Source of the DNA: Salinibacterium sp. NK8237
GTDB lineage: Bacteria > Actinomycetota > Actinomycetes > Actinomycetales > Microbacteriaceae
Direction of reading: 5' to 3'
Assembly: GCF_015864955.1 (NCBI RefSeq)
Contig: NZ_JADYWE010000001.1
Location: 620,001-684,000 of the forward strand
Length of the DNA stretch: 64,000 nt
Shown here: piece by piece, positions 44,474-54,729 of the stretch
Numbering within the stretch: position 1 is the first letter of the stretch
Layout of the letters: every line of letters starts with the position of its first letter
Translations under genes and position numbers: made by a program
The notes under the pieces: model-generated
Database searches by the model: none
What the model was told of the DNA's origin: nothing
Seen by the model: only the letters and a program-made list of their open reading frames with translations

Positions 44474-45657
44474 AGGGTCGCGAACCCCAGCTCACGAGCA
44501 ATGACCATCATCTGCACCTCAGTGGTGCCCTCACCGAGCTCCAGCACCTTTGAGTCACGGTAGTGGCGGGCGACAGGGTTCTCGTTCATGAAGCCATAAC
44601 CACCAAAGATTTGGGTGGCATCCCGAGCGTTATCCATGGCCGCCTCGCTGCTGATCATTTTCGCCAAGCTCGCCTCCATCTTGAAAGGAACTCCGGCAAC
44701 CAGTTTGCGGGCTGCGTCGTAGGTTGCCAAGCGTGCCGAGTGAACTCGGGCCTGCATCCGCGCAATCTTGAAGGCGATGTGCTGGTTCGAACCGATAGAA
44801 CGACCGAAGACGTGACGCTCGTTGGCGTAACGGATGGACTCCTCCAGGCACCCCTGCGCCGCACCCGTGCAGAGTGCCGAGAATGCGACGCGACCCTCAT
44901 CCAGAGCCTCAATGAAGTTAGCGAAGCCACGGCCGCGCTCCCCCATCAGGTTCTCTTCGGGAACCCGCACGTTGTCGAACGACAGCGGGTGCGTGTCCGA
45001 CGTGTGCCACCCGACCTTGTCGTAGGGCGGGTGCACCGTGAAGCCGGGCGTACCGTTCGGAACGAGGATGGCGCTCAGCTCAGGACGCCCATTCTCACGA
45101 CGACCCGTAACGGCCGTGACCGTCACGACTTTCGTGATCTCGCTGCCCGAGTTAGTGATGAACTGCTTCGTGCCATTGATAACCCATTCGCCATCAACGA
45201 GCTCGGCAGTGGTCTTGGTTCCCGCAGCATCGGAGCCAGCATCCGCTTCAGTCAGACCGAAACCCGCGAGAGCTTCACCGCGCGCGAGCATCGGAACCCA
45301 CTGCTGCTTCTGCTCTTCGCTACCGTGCTTGAAAATCGGCATCGCACCAAGACCGATGCCGGCCTCAAGCGTCACCGCGATCGACTGGTCAACACGAGCA
45401 AGCTGCTCAATCGCGAGACACAACGAAACGTAGTCTTTGCCCTGCCCGCCGAACTCCTTGGGGAACGGCAAACCGAAGAGACCCATCTCACCCATTTGAG
45501 CGATGATGCCGTAGGGCAGTTCACGCTTCGTGTCGTACTCATACGCGGCCGGAGCCACAACCTTGTCAGCAAAGTCGCGCACATCAGCGCTCAACTTCAG
45601 CTGCTCATCGGTGAGGCCGAGGTGGGTGATTTCGCCGCGGGTAGCGTCGTGACTCAT
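44470..45657 (-). CDS. Acyl-CoA dehydrogenase, probable isovaleryl-CoA dehydrogenase (FadE19-like)
   Basis: This 395-residue FAD flavoenzyme of the acyl-CoA dehydrogenase fold has a flavin-binding segment GFGLTEADAGSDAAGTKTTA and the C-terminal signature QIFGGYGFMNENPVARHYRD, with Glu-bearing YRDSKVLELGEGTTEVQ at the end. The gene sits between accA1 and MaoC, as fadE19 does in M. tuberculosis. The likely step is isovaleryl-CoA to 3-methylcrotonyl-CoA. It passes electrons to electron-transfer flavoprotein, which is not encoded here. Confidence 0.92.
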   Translation of the reverse strand: MSHDATRGEITHLGLTDEQLKLSADVRDFADKVVAPAAYEYDTKRELPYGIIAQMGEMGLFGLPFPKEFGGQGKDYVSLCLAIEQLARVDQSIAVTLEAGIGLGAMPIFKHGSEEQKQQWVPMLARGEALAGFGLTEADAGSDAAGTKTTAELVDGEWVINGTKQFITNSGSEITKVVTVTAVTGRRENGRPELSAILVPNGTPGFTVHPPYDKVGWHTSDTHPLSFDNVRVPEENLMGERGRGFANFIEALDEGRVAFSALCTGAAQGCLEESIRYANERHVFGRSIGSNQHIAFKIARMQARVHSARLATYDAARKLVAGVPFKMEASLAKMISSEAAMDNARDATQIFGGYGFMNENPVARHYRDSKVLELGEGTTEVQMMVIARELGFATL

Positions 45658-47696
45658 GAGGTTTCTCCTTCAGTGCTCGCTTGTGGCGATTCGATTCGGG
45701 CAACGATCTGATCGCGTGTGACCAGATCGCCAGGCTTCAAACTGATGTCGACAACCCCATCGAGGGTCGCGACAACGGGGTGTTCCATCTTCATGGCTTC
45801 AATCGTGAGCACCGTCTGACCGGCAGTCACGGAGTCTCCGTTCGCTACGGCCACGGCCACAACCGTGCCGGGCATGGGCGAACGCAACTCGGGATCGACC
45901 ACACCGGCGACTCTCGCGAGAGTGGCGCGGTGGGCCGCGAGCGACTCGGCGCGAGACTGCGCAGTGAGAGCCCAGGAAGTGCCCACCTGCCCAATCCACA
46001 CCGTGGCGTCAACTGTTTCTATCGCCAGGCGGATGCTCTGGGCGCCCCACTCGACACCGGTGCTCGTCAAGCGCGCCGGGGTGGTGGTGCCGTCGATCGT
46101 GACTTCCGCTGCGCTCGGCGGGCCGGCAACCAGAACCTCGTGCACCTGCCCCGCACACGCGAGACGGTAGCGGGCAGGGCGATGCTGCCCCACACGCCAG
46201 CCGCTGGGCTGCTGCCAGGGTGAGCCCGGCATCCAGCGTTCCGAATGGATGCTCAGAGCCGCCGCTGCGAGCACCGCCGGGGTTGGCGCGGCGAACTCGA
46301 TCTCGGTAAGAGCTCGTTCGATGAGGCCTGTGTCGAGATCGCCGGCTTGTACGTCGTCGCGGTTGAGGAGGGCTCGGAGGAATTCGATGTTGGTGGTGAC
46401 GCCCAGAATGACGGTGTCGGCGAGGGCGCGGTCGAGGGCGTGGAGGGCTTCGGCGCGGGTGGCGCCGTGGGCGATGACCTTCGCGAGCATTGGGTCGTAG
46501 TTGGCCGAGACGGTGCCGCCCTGGATAAGTGAGCTGTCTACGCGCACGTTGGTTGCGGCTGGGCTCGTCGTGCTGGCGCGGCTCGTGCCAGCACTGGCCG
46601 CACTGCCGTCGCCAGCTTCGTGCAGGTGCACGATCTGGCCGGCGGAGGGCAGGAAGTCGTTGGCGGGGTCTTCGGAGTAAATGCGCGCTTCGACCGCGTG
46701 ACCGGTGAGCGCCGGTGTTTCCACCGTGAGCGTCTCGCCGGCAGCGATTCGCACTTGCCACTCCACGAGGTCAATGCCGGTGACCATTTCAGTGACGGGA
46801 TGCTCCACCTGCAGGCGGGTATTCATCTCCATGAAGAAGAACTCGTCGGGCGCATTGTCGGAGACGAGGAACTCGACGGTTCCCGCACCGACGTAGCTCA
46901 CGCTGCGCGCAACCTCACAGGCTGCTTCGCCGATGCGCTGACGAGTCGCTTCATCGAGCAGCGGTGATGGAGCTTCTTCGATGATCTTCTGGTGGCGACG
47001 CTGCAGCGAACATTCGCGCTCGCCCAAGTGGATGATCGTGCCCTGGCTATCGGCCAGCACCTGCACCTCGATGTGCCGAGGCTTCTCCACGAGGCGCTCA
47101 AGGAAGAGCGTGTCATCGCCGAACGCGGCGCTGGCCACGCGACGAGCAGAGTCGAGCGCACCGGCAACGGCATCAGGCTCGCGCACGATCGTCATGCCCT
47201 TGCCACCACCACCGGCAGACGGCTTGATCAACAGCGGGAACCCGACCTCGGCGGCAGCGGCCACCAGGTCGTCGTTCGTCATGCCCGGCTCAGCGATGCC
47301 GGGGATCACGGCGACGCCACGCTCGGTCACGTGCTTCTTCGACGCAATCTTGTCGCCCATAATCTCGAGCGCTTCAACGCCCGGACCAATAAACGTGATT
47401 CCGGCAGCGGCGCAGGCCTCTGCCAGAGACGCATTTTCGGAGAGGAAGCCATAGCCCGGGTGAACCGCGTCGGCCTGCATGCCGTCTACGGCATGGGCGG
47501 CGGCGACGATCGATTCGACCGAGAGGTAGCTGTCGATCAGTACTGCGGCATCCGCAACCTGAACGTGCTTCGCATCACGATCGTGCTCCGTGTAGACCGC
47601 GATCGAGCGGATGCCCATCGAGTGCAGGGTGCGCGTGATGCGACAGGAAATTTCGCCACGATTGGCGACCAGAACGGCAGAGAACATGGCAATCAC
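45654..47696 (-). CDS. accA1: Biotin-dependent acyl-CoA carboxylase alpha subunit (methylcrotonyl-CoA type)
   Basis: This 680-residue fusion carries biotin carboxylase and biotin carrier. The N-terminus is [13 protein letters not shown], the ATP-grasp loop is [11 protein letters not shown] and the active site includes [17 protein letters not shown]. The biotinylation motif EAMKMEH lies near residue 645 in the C-terminal carrier domain. It partners the carboxyltransferase upstream, with a 4-bp overlap (GTGA). The start is GTG at 47696 or ATG at 47687. It carboxylates 3-methylcrotonyl-CoA in leucine catabolism, by operon context. Confidence 0.93.
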   Translation of the reverse strand: MIAMFSAVLVANRGEISCRITRTLHSMGIRSIAVYTEHDRDAKHVQVADAAVLIDSYLSVESIVAAAHAVDGMQADAVHPGYGFLSENASLAEACAAAGITFIGPGVEALEIMGDKIASKKHVTERGVAVIPGIAEPGMTNDDLVAAAAEVGFPLLIKPSAGGGGKGMTIVREPDAVAGALDSARRVASAAFGDDTLFLERLVEKPRHIEVQVLADSQGTIIHLGERECSLQRRHQKIIEEAPSPLLDEATRQRIGEAACEVARSVSYVGAGTVEFLVSDNAPDEFFFMEMNTRLQVEHPVTEMVTGIDLVEWQVRIAAGETLTVETPALTGHAVEARIYSEDPANDFLPSAGQIVHLHEAGDGSAASAGTSRASTTSPAATNVRVDSSLIQGGTVSANYDPMLAKVIAHGATRAEALHALDRALADTVILGVTTNIEFLRALLNRDDVQAGDLDTGLIERALTEIEFAAPTPAVLAAAALSIHSERWMPGSPWQQPSGWRVGQHRPARYRLACAGQVHEVLVAGPPSAAEVTIDGTTTPARLTSTGVEWGAQSIRLAIETVDATVWIGQVGTSWALTAQSRAESLAAHRATLARVAGVVDPELRSPMPGTVVAVAVANGDSVTAGQTVLTIEAMKMEHPVVATLDGVVDISLKPGDLVTRDQIVARIESPQASTEGETS

Positions 47697-49294
47697 ATCC
47701 GGAAGAGGCCGAAGCCCGGTTCAGGCAGCGGGGTGGCCGCGGCGATGTCGAGGGCCATGCCGAGCACGTCTCTGGTGTCTTTGGGGTCAATGATTCCGTC
47801 ATCCCACAGGCGAGCTGTCGAATAGTAGGGGCTGCCCTGGCGTTCGTACTGCTCGCGGATGGGCTTCTCGAACTCGGCCTTGTCATCGTCGGTGAAGGCG
47901 TCTTCGCCGAGCTGATCGCGGCGCACCGTGGAAAGCACAGCAGCAGCCTGCGGGCCGCCCATGACCGAGATGCGGGCGTTGGGCCACATCCACAAGAAGC
48001 GCGGTGAATACGAGCGGCCACACATCGAATAGTTTCCGGCACCGAACGAGCCGCCGATCACGACCGTGAACTTGGGAACGCGCGTCGTGGCGACCGCGGT
48101 CACCATCTTGGCGCCGTTCTTAGCGATGCCGCCGGCCTCATATTCCTTGCCGACCATGAAGCCCGAAATGTTCTGCAGGAACAGCAACGGGATGCCGCGC
48201 TGGTCGCACAGCTCGATGAAGTGCGCGCCCTTGAGCGCCGATTCGCTGAACAGCACCCCGGCGTTAGCAACGATGCCGATCGGATGCCCGTGCAGCGTCG
48301 CAAACCCGGTGATGAGCGTCGTGCCGTATTCCTTCTTGAACTCGTGGAACTCGCTACCGTCGACGAGCCGGGCGATCACTTCGCGCACTTCGTAGGGGCT
48401 TTGCACGTCAGTGGGTACGACCCCGTAGAGCTCGTCAGGGTTGACGGCGGGAGGCCGCGAGGCGACAACATCCCACGCGGGAGCGGCAGGCTTGGGGATC
48501 GTCTTGATGATGTCCCGCACAATTTCGAGCGCGTGACGGTCGTCGTCGGCGAGGTGGTCGGTGACGCCCGAGGTGCGCGCGTGCACATCTCCCCCGCCGA
48601 GTTCTTCGGCCGTGACGATCTCGCCGATGGCGGCCTTCACGAGCGGCGGGCCGCCCAAGAAGATCGTGCCCTGATTGCGCACGATGATCGTCTCGTCGCT
48701 CATCGCGGGAACGTAGGCACCACCCGCGGTGCACGATCCCATGACCGAGGCGATCTGCGGGATGCCCGCGGCCGACAGTCGAGCCTGGTTGTAGAAGATG
48801 CGCCCGAAGTGGTCGCGGTCGGGAAAGACTTCGTCTTGCATCGGGAGAAACGCGCCGCCTGAATCGACGAGGTACACGCACGGAAGCTTGTTTTCGAGCG
48901 CGATCTCTTGCGCCCGCAAATGCTTCTTCACCGTGAGCGGAAAGTAGGTGCCGCCCTTGACCGTCGCGTCGTTGGAGATCACGAGCACGGGGCGAGAGTG
49001 GATGAGGCCGATACCGGCAATAACGCCAGCGCCGGGAGCCTGGTCGTCGTAAATTCCATTCGCGGCGAGCGGGGCGATCTCAATGAAAGGGCTGCCCTCA
49101 TCGAGCAGTTCATCGACTCGGTCGCGAGGCAACAGCTTGCCGCGGGAGACGTGGCGTTCGCGAGACTTCTCCGAGCCACCGAGAGCCGTCGTCGCGAGTC
49201 GTTCGCGCAATTGCTCGACAAGGCCGCGCATTGACTCTTCGTTAGCCGCAAACGTCGGGTGAGACGGTTGAGCGGCCGTGGAAATCTTCTCCAT
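47693..49294 (-). CDS. accD1: Methylcrotonyl-CoA carboxylase beta (carboxyltransferase) subunit
   Basis: This 533-residue crotonase-like double domain transfers CO2 from biotin to 3-methylcrotonyl-CoA. Diagnostic segments are [14 protein letters not shown], the MCC-type [20 protein letters not shown] and [16 protein letters not shown]. The second half has [20 protein letters not shown], then [15 protein letters not shown] chose the ATG at 49294 (MEKISTAA), 6 bases after GAAGG. It is the first gene of the operon and faces the TetR regulator across 99 bp with two palindromes. Confidence 0.95.
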   Translation of the reverse strand: MEKISTAAQPSHPTFAANEESMRGLVEQLRERLATTALGGSEKSRERHVSRGKLLPRDRVDELLDEGSPFIEIAPLAANGIYDDQAPGAGVIAGIGLIHSRPVLVISNDATVKGGTYFPLTVKKHLRAQEIALENKLPCVYLVDSGGAFLPMQDEVFPDRDHFGRIFYNQARLSAAGIPQIASVMGSCTAGGAYVPAMSDETIIVRNQGTIFLGGPPLVKAAIGEIVTAEELGGGDVHARTSGVTDHLADDDRHALEIVRDIIKTIPKPAAPAWDVVASRPPAVNPDELYGVVPTDVQSPYEVREVIARLVDGSEFHEFKKEYGTTLITGFATLHGHPIGIVANAGVLFSESALKGAHFIELCDQRGIPLLFLQNISGFMVGKEYEAGGIAKNGAKMVTAVATTRVPKFTVVIGGSFGAGNYSMCGRSYSPRFLWMWPNARISVMGGPQAAAVLSTVRRDQLGEDAFTDDDKAEFEKPIREQYERQGSPYYSTARLWDDGIIDPKDTRDVLGMALDIAAATPLPEPGFGLFRM

Positions 49295-49331
49295 CGAACA
49301 CCTTCGTTCATCGCAGCTTGTGGCCACTTGG

Positions 49332-49373
49332 GTTAGTCATTACTAACTGAATTTAGGTTAGCGAGCATTAACC
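49332..49373. promoter_or_regulatory. Twin operator-like palindromes between accD1 and the TetR gene
   Basis: GTTAGT-CATT-ACTAAC (49332-49347) is a perfect 6-4-6 dyad. GGTTA...TAACC (49356-49373) is a second dyad with an 8-base spacer. Both share the TTAG/CTAA core. Their place in the 99-bp divergent gap fits operators of the adjacent TetR protein controlling both directions. Confidence 0.6.
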
Positions 49374-49393
49374 GAACTGTCTAGACTCAGAAC

Positions 49394-49969
49394 ATGAACG
49401 AGACGCCAACTCCGCGAAGCCAAGCGAAGGCCGACCGCCGCGAGGCTCTCCTCGACGCCGCCGCCAGCCTCTTCGCCGAGCGCGGCTTCACGCGCGTCTC
49501 GCTCGAAGAACTCGGTTCCGCCGCCGGCGTGAGCGGCCCCGCTGTGTACCGCCACTTCGACGGCAAACAAGACGTGCTCGCCGCGATGCTTGTGGATGCC
49601 AGCTCCAACCTGTGCCGCGGAGCCCAGAACGTGATCGAGCACGCCGCCACACCGCGAGCCGCGCTCGAAAGCCTCGTTCAGTTTCATGTGGAGTTTGCGC
49701 TCGGCAATGCCGACGTCATCCGGGTTCAAGATCGCGACCTCGACAGCCTGACCGCCAGCGACCAACACGAGGTGCGCGCCCTGCAGCGCAGCTACGTCGA
49801 GCTGTGGGTTGGCGTGCTCTCTCAACTTCATCCGGATGCCGCGACCACCGAGCTGCGCACCCGCGCCCACGCCACCTTCGGGCTCATCAACTCCACTCCC
49901 CACAGCGGGCGGGCCGGCGCCACCAGTGCCGTGCTCGAGCGGATGGCGCTAGCCGCCCTCGACGCGTAG
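49394..49969 (+). CDS. TetR-family regulator of the leucine-degradation operon
   Basis: This 191-residue repressor-like protein has an N-terminal helix-turn-helix at about residues 14-58 (LFAERGFTRVSLEELGSAAG, then VYRHFDGKQDVLAAML). The C-terminal helical domain would bind a ligand, plausibly an acyl-CoA from the pathway. It is divergent from accD1, like many TetR regulators of acyl-CoA degradation operons. Two palindromes between them are the probable operators. Confidence 0.9.
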   Translation: MNETPTPRSQAKADRREALLDAAASLFAERGFTRVSLEELGSAAGVSGPAVYRHFDGKQDVLAAMLVDASSNLCRGAQNVIEHAATPRAALESLVQFHVEFALGNADVIRVQDRDLDSLTASDQHEVRALQRSYVELWVGVLSQLHPDAATTELRTRAHATFGLINSTPHSGRAGATSAVLERMALAALDA

Positions 49970-50156
49970 CCGCTCTCGACGCCGGCCAGCCGCCGGCATC
50001 CCGCGGCCGAACTCAGCGCCGCGCATAGCCGCCTCATTGGGTTACATCAGCACTTCCCCACGGGGCGTGCAGTGCCAGCACAGTGCCTTGATAGACCCGG
50101 CCCGCAGTGTTGGTTTCGTACACCGGAGATTCCGGAAATGACGAAAAGGATCAACC

Positions 50157-50753
50157 ATGAAGAAGACAATGATTGCAGGAGCGGCCGGAGTAGTTTTGGC
50201 ATCGTGCGTCGGACTCGCAGTGGCCCTGCCCGCTCAGGCCGAGACTCTCACGACCGCCACCTCCAGCTCAAGCGCCTCTGAATCGGGCACTTCCGCCACC
50301 GGCGACCGTGCTGCTCGCGGTCACGGCCAGGGCGGTGCCCACATTGATGCTGCAACTCTCGCGACCGCACTCGGACTCACCGAAACTGAAGTCTCTGATG
50401 CCGTGACTGCTGTGCGGGACGCAACCGAACCATCCGAAACAACGCTCGATAAAGACGCGACCGCCGATGAAAAGATGGCCGCCAAGGATGCCCGCCAGGC
50501 CGCGTTCGTGACGGCTCTCGCTGCCGAACTCAACGTTGACGAAGACGCGGTAACCACCGCACTTGCGGACATTCGAACTGACCGCGAAGCCGCCAGGGAA
50601 GCTTCGGGCGACGAACGCGTCGGCGGCGGCGACGGCGACAGCGAAGGCACCCCGGGCGCCCGCGCGGGCCACGGCGATCGCGGCGACGTCGCAGACCGAC
50701 CCAACCGTGATGAGGACGCTGACGCGGTCGAAGAAGCACCTACCGACGACTAA
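50157..50753 (+). CDS. Secreted acidic protein with helical repeats
   Basis: This 198-residue exported protein has a signal peptide of about 28 residues (to PAQA). The mature part has two related helical units, DAATLATALGLTETEVSDAV and AFVTALAAELNVDEDAVTTA, flanked by Ser/Thr-rich and Asp/Gly-rich low-complexity stretches. Similar 'ALGL...EV' repeats occur in secreted actinobacterial proteins of unknown role. The ATG follows AAAAGGATC. It has its own terminator, so it is a single-gene unit. A structural, calcium-binding or cell-wall role is possible, but no motif proves it. Confidence 0.75.
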   Translation: MKKTMIAGAAGVVLASCVGLAVALPAQAETLTTATSSSSASESGTSATGDRAARGHGQGGAHIDAATLATALGLTETEVSDAVTAVRDATEPSETTLDKDATADEKMAAKDARQAAFVTALAAELNVDEDAVTTALADIRTDREAAREASGDERVGGGDGDSEGTPGARAGHGDRGDVADRPNRDEDADAVEEAPTDD

Positions 50754-50780
50754 CCACCACCCAGCACCTCCCCCGAGGAC

Positions 50781-50818
50781 GAAGGGCCTGCGACTGATCG
50801 GTCGCAGGCCCTTCTTTG
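50781..50818 (+). terminator. Terminator after the secreted-protein gene
   Basis: 14-bp arms (GAAGGGCCTGCGAC and GTCGCAGGCCCTTC) with loop TGATCG are followed by TTTGTC. Confidence 0.85.
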
Positions 50819-50904
50819 TCTTCAAAGCAGACTCTCTGGCGGCTCCTTGCAGGCTCACAGCTAGTTCATGAGGTCGCGATAGCAACTCGTCATTCACTGG
50901 GACC

Positions 50905-51864
50905 ATGCGAAAGAAACCTCTGAGAAAACGGCACATCGTCATCGGCTCCGTGCTGGTGCTCGTGCTCGGTCTGGGCAGCACCGCTGCGTGGGCTCTCGAT
51001 CGATTTGTCATCGAGCACGTCGAGATTTCTGACGTCGCGCAGTACGAAGCCGACAACAGCACCACCACGACGAGTACCGAGCCGACGGCCGCAGCGACGA
51101 CCGAGCCCGTTCTTACCGACACCAGCTATACCTCCGACGACGCCAACGTCACAATCTCGACGGTCGTCTCCGGCAGCGGTGCCGATACCGTCACCTACTA
51201 CGTCGCGGATGTCGAACTGACGGATGCCACCGCCCTGCGGTCAGCGTTTGCCCAGAACAGCTTCGGTGAGAACATCATCGATCTCACCTCGTCCATCGCG
51301 GCTGAGCACGATGCGATCTTCGCCATCAACGGCGACTACTACGGCTTTCGCGACACCGGCATCGTCATCCGCAACGGTGTCACCTACCGCGACGAACCGG
51401 CCCGCGATGGGCTCGCGTTCTACCTCGACGGCAGCGTCGAGGTCTATGACGAAACCACCACCTCTGCCGACGAGCTGATCGCCGACGGCGTCTGGAACAC
51501 GCTCTCCTTCGGGCCCGCAATCGTCGAAGACGGCGATGTCGTTGCCGGTATTGAGAACGTCGAGATCGACACCAACTTCGGCAATCACTCCATCCAGGGC
51601 GAACAGCCCCGCACTGCGGTCGGCGTGATCGACGACAACCACCTCGTCTTCGTTGTCGTCGACGGCCGCGACCCCGGCTACAGCGCCGGCGTGACCCTGC
51701 CCGACCTGGCCGTCATCATGCAAGATCTCGGTGCCACTACCGCCTACAACCTCGACGGTGGCGGCTCCTCGACCATGTACTTCAACGGCACTGTCATCAA
51801 CCAACCGTCCAATGGCGGAGAACGCGAAACCTCAGACATCCTCTACGTGGGAGCCGCATCATGA
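50905..51864 (+). CDS. Phosphodiester glycosidase (NAGPA-domain), membrane-anchored
   Basis: This 319-residue protein has an N-terminal basic stretch (MRKKPLRKRH) and one helix, then a Thr/Ser-rich linker and the NAGPA catalytic domain from about residue 85. Landmarks of this family are INGDYYGFRDTG, PRTAVGVIDD and YNLDGGGSSTMYFNG. The domain removes sugars linked by phosphodiester bonds, as in exopolysaccharide or wall-polymer processing outside the cell. The downstream glycosyltransferase overlaps it by 4 bp (ATGA), so both likely act on the same surface polysaccharide. Confidence 0.9.
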   Translation: MRKKPLRKRHIVIGSVLVLVLGLGSTAAWALDRFVIEHVEISDVAQYEADNSTTTTSTEPTAAATTEPVLTDTSYTSDDANVTISTVVSGSGADTVTYYVADVELTDATALRSAFAQNSFGENIIDLTSSIAAEHDAIFAINGDYYGFRDTGIVIRNGVTYRDEPARDGLAFYLDGSVEVYDETTTSADELIADGVWNTLSFGPAIVEDGDVVAGIENVEIDTNFGNHSIQGEQPRTAVGVIDDNHLVFVVVDGRDPGYSAGVTLPDLAVIMQDLGATTAYNLDGGGSSTMYFNGTVINQPSNGGERETSDILYVGAAS

Positions 51865-52979
51865 TCATCCTCATCCCCTCTTTCGAACCGGATGACCGCC
51901 TCGTGCAACTCGTGTGCGATCTGCGTGCGACTGCCCCTCTGCTCCGCGTTGTCATCGTGGATGACGGCAGCGGCCCGGCCTATGCCAACCTGTTCGCTGC
52001 CGTGCAGCGCGTTGGCGCTGAGGTGATCGGCTACGACGACAATCGCGGCAAAGGCCACGCCCTCAAACTCGGCTTCCGCCACATCCGCGACAACTATCCG
52101 GGCGAAGCCCTTGTGTGCGCCGACAGCGACGGACAGCACAAAGTGAGCGACATCCTGCGCGTTGTTGCCCAACTGCAGGCGTCCGACGGCGCCATGGTTC
52201 TCGGCGGACGCGCCTTTGCTGGCGACGTTCCCACTCGTAGCCGCTTCGGCAACGCCGTTTCGCGCGCCGCCTTCAAATTCGCCACCGGTGTTGCCGTGCG
52301 CGATACTCAAACAGGGCTGCGCGGCTACCCCGCTTCAATGCTCGAGTGGCTGCTGAGCATCAAGGGCGAACGGTTCGAGTACGAACTGAACGCGTTGCTG
52401 GCAACGCGTTCGGCCGGCATCCGCATCGAAGAAATCGAGATTGAGACGGTCTACTTGCAGCACAATGCCTCCTCGCACTTTCGCCCGATCGTTGATTCGG
52501 TGAAAGTGTTCGCGCCACTGCTGCGCTACATCTCCTCATCGCTGGCGGCCTTCCTGATTGACGCGATCGGCCTCTTCATCCTCTTTGCCCTCACGCAGTC
52601 GCTGCTCGTGTCTGTCGTCGGCGCTCGGCTCGTGAGCGCCTCCGTGAACTTCCTTATCAACCGCCACCTCGTGTTCAACTCCAGCAATCGTGACCATGTG
52701 GCCCGGGATGCCCTGCGCTACGTCATCCTGGCGCTCGCGCTCGTCGCCTCCAGCTACGTGTGGCTCTCGGTGCTCGTCGACTGGGGCGTTCCGCTCGTCA
52801 TCGCCAAGGTCTTCTCCGACGTCACGCTCTACATCATCAGTTTCCAGGTGCAGCGACGCTTCGTTTTCAAGTCCGGGGCGGCACCAGGATCGCCGGTGCA
52901 GTCGGAGACTGACGCAGCGCTCGGCGCTGATCGACCAGCCCTGCGTACTGCGGCGAGGAGCCACGGTACTAGCGTGTAA
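51861..52979 (+). CDS. GT2 glycosyltransferase fused to a GtrA-like membrane domain
   Basis: This is a 372-residue fusion. Residues 1-215 are a GT-A fold glycosyltransferase with IPSFEPDDRL at the nucleotide end, VIVDDGSG and the metal-binding ADSDGQHK. Residues about 220-345 are four helices of the GtrA type (ASVNFLINRHLVFNS, FQVQRRFVFK), a family that works with lipid-linked sugars. The design suggests transfer of a sugar to polyprenyl phosphate. It is coupled to the NAGPA glycosidase gene. The C-terminal 30 residues are polar. Confidence 0.88.
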   Translation: MIILIPSFEPDDRLVQLVCDLRATAPLLRVVIVDDGSGPAYANLFAAVQRVGAEVIGYDDNRGKGHALKLGFRHIRDNYPGEALVCADSDGQHKVSDILRVVAQLQASDGAMVLGGRAFAGDVPTRSRFGNAVSRAAFKFATGVAVRDTQTGLRGYPASMLEWLLSIKGERFEYELNALLATRSAGIRIEEIEIETVYLQHNASSHFRPIVDSVKVFAPLLRYISSSLAAFLIDAIGLFILFALTQSLLVSVVGARLVSASVNFLINRHLVFNSSNRDHVARDALRYVILALALVASSYVWLSVLVDWGVPLVIAKVFSDVTLYIISFQVQRRFVFKSGAAPGSPVQSETDAALGADRPALRTAARSHGTSV

Positions 52980-52981
52980 CT

Positions 52982-53926
52982 ATGAGTGACGCTCCTAAGA
53001 AAACAGCACAAGTGCGCACCGTCGTGGTCGCCTTCGTTGCCAACCTTCTCGTAGCAATTGCGAAATCGATCGCAGCATTGATTACCGGCTCGGCCTCAAT
53101 GCTCGCCGAGTCCGCACACTCGTGGGCCGACGCCGGCAATGAGATCTTTCTCCTCATTGCCGAACGGCGAGCGGTGAAGCCAGCCGACGCGAGCCATCCG
53201 CTGGGATTCGGGCGTGAGACCTACGTCTGGTCACTCTTCGCGGCCGTTGGTTTGTTCACCGCGGGCGCTGTTGTCTCGGTGCAGCATGGAATCTCCGAAC
53301 TCATTGATCCTGAACCGGCGAGCGACTTCGGGATCGCCTACCTCGTGCTCGCGATCGCTGCTGTGCTCGAAGGCGTGTCCTTCGTGCAGTCGATGGTCCA
53401 AGCCAAAAAGGGAGCCGCGCGCTTCGGCCGCCGCACCCTCGAATATGCGCTCAACAGTTCCAACACGACCCTTCGTGCGGTGCTGGCCGAAGATGCTGCC
53501 GCCCTGATCGGCCTCACCATCGCCTTCTTCGGCATCCTGCTGCACCAGCTCACGGGCAATTCAGTGTGGGATGCCGTTGGTTCGCTCGCGATCGGCCTCC
53601 TTCTCGGTGTGGTTGCGATCGTTCTCATCAACCGCAACCGCCGGTTCCTCGTCGGTCAAACGCCGGGCGATGCTGCTCGCGCTGTAGCCGGGCGGGCTCT
53701 CGCCGAGCATCCCGAAATCAGTCGCGTCACCTACCTGCACCTCGAATTTGTGGGCCCGTCACAACTGTTCGTCGTGGCAGCCATCGACCTGGAGGGCAAC
53801 CACCGCGAAGAAGAAGTCGCACGTCAACTGCGTGAGCTCGAACGCTCGATCGAGGGTAATGATCTGATCAAGAAGGCCGTGCTGACGTTGTCTGTCAGCG
53901 ACGAGCCGTCGATCAGCTTCGACTAG
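52982..53926 (+). CDS. Cation diffusion facilitator (CDF) metal exporter
   Basis: This 314-residue transporter exchanges protons for divalent metals (zinc, iron or manganese type). Six helices are visible. The metal site lies in SMLAESAHSWADAGNE, with a partner Asp in LAEDAAALIG. The C-terminal cytoplasmic domain is VTYLHLEFVGPSQLFVVAAI. It starts 2 bp after the GT2-GtrA stop, so it may be co-transcribed, though the functional link is not evident. The metal cannot be predicted with confidence. Confidence 0.9.
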   Translation: MSDAPKKTAQVRTVVVAFVANLLVAIAKSIAALITGSASMLAESAHSWADAGNEIFLLIAERRAVKPADASHPLGFGRETYVWSLFAAVGLFTAGAVVSVQHGISELIDPEPASDFGIAYLVLAIAAVLEGVSFVQSMVQAKKGAARFGRRTLEYALNSSNTTLRAVLAEDAAALIGLTIAFFGILLHQLTGNSVWDAVGSLAIGLLLGVVAIVLINRNRRFLVGQTPGDAARAVAGRALAEHPEISRVTYLHLEFVGPSQLFVVAAIDLEGNHREEEVARQLRELERSIEGNDLIKKAVLTLSVSDEPSISFD

Positions 53927-53946
53927 CTACAAAGCGTTACGAAGCG

Positions 53947-54729
53947 CTACGACGAGGCGCGGTCTGAAGACAGGCCGCCCAGACGCCGCAAGACTGCGTT
54001 CAAGAGCGTGCCCGCGGCATCCGGAATCACATGGTGGTTGAGGTAAATACCCTCGAGCCACGGCAAGACCTCTTCGGCAGCAAGCCCAATGACGTTCCAG
54101 TCGATACCGGGCACCGCTTGAGAGCGGGGCTCGCCCGTGCGCGGATCAGTCCACGCTTGAGCAATCGGTCGGTCGGGCTCTGACTCAGCTGCGCCCCAGA
54201 GCAGCGCAATCGGATGATTCTCGCCCTCGATGTGGTCGTGCGTCACTGTGCCGGCACCGAGCCACGGGAGCGTCAAGAGCTCTCCCTCGACCTCGATCTC
54301 GAGCAGATCGAGCTGCACTGGCTCTTCGACCTCGCAAATGTAGAGATCGAGCCCGGCATCGTGCCAAGCCGCAGCCTGGGTGATGTCGTCGAGCAGCTTT
54401 GGCAGCAGAGAGTGAAAGGCGCTGGCAAGCTGCGTTGCCCACTGCAGGAGCACACGGGTGTCGTTAGCCGACCAGGGGCTCGAGCCGCGATGCTCACCGG
54501 CCGGAGTGTGGAAATGGTGATCGCTGCCCGCACTCGTTGTTTCGAAGTGCAGTTGCCCATCGGGATACTCAACGTAGAGATCGCTCACCTGAGCCTCGTC
54601 ATCCCAGTCGCCAAAGAGCTCCGGAGCTTTCAGCGCAGGCGGGAGGTCGAGCGCCGGTGAGCGCTGCGTTCCGAGGTTGAGCACTGCCCGCAGACGCGTG
54701 TTGGGCATGCGCAGGCTGAGATCGGTCAT
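53947..54729 (-). CDS. Uncharacterised protein coupled to lspA
   Basis: This 260-residue acidic, soluble protein has no signal peptide or helix. I do not recognise the family. His-rich spots (GSDHHFHTPAGEH; TVTHDHIEGENH) and LLEIEVEGELLTLPWLGAG are the notable parts. It begins inside the end of lspA (4-bp overlap), so it is translated with it. Convergent with the CDF gene, 20 bp away. A cytoplasmic partner in envelope maintenance is a guess from context only. Confidence 0.65.
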   Translation of the reverse strand: MTDLSLRMPNTRLRAVLNLGTQRSPALDLPPALKAPELFGDWDDEAQVSDLYVEYPDGQLHFETTSAGSDHHFHTPAGEHRGSSPWSANDTRVLLQWATQLASAFHSLLPKLLDDITQAAAWHDAGLDLYICEVEEPVQLDLLEIEVEGELLTLPWLGAGTVTHDHIEGENHPIALLWGAAESEPDRPIAQAWTDPRTGEPRSQAVPGIDWNVIGLAAEEVLPWLEGIYLNHHVIPDAAGTLLNAVLRRLGGLSSDRASS

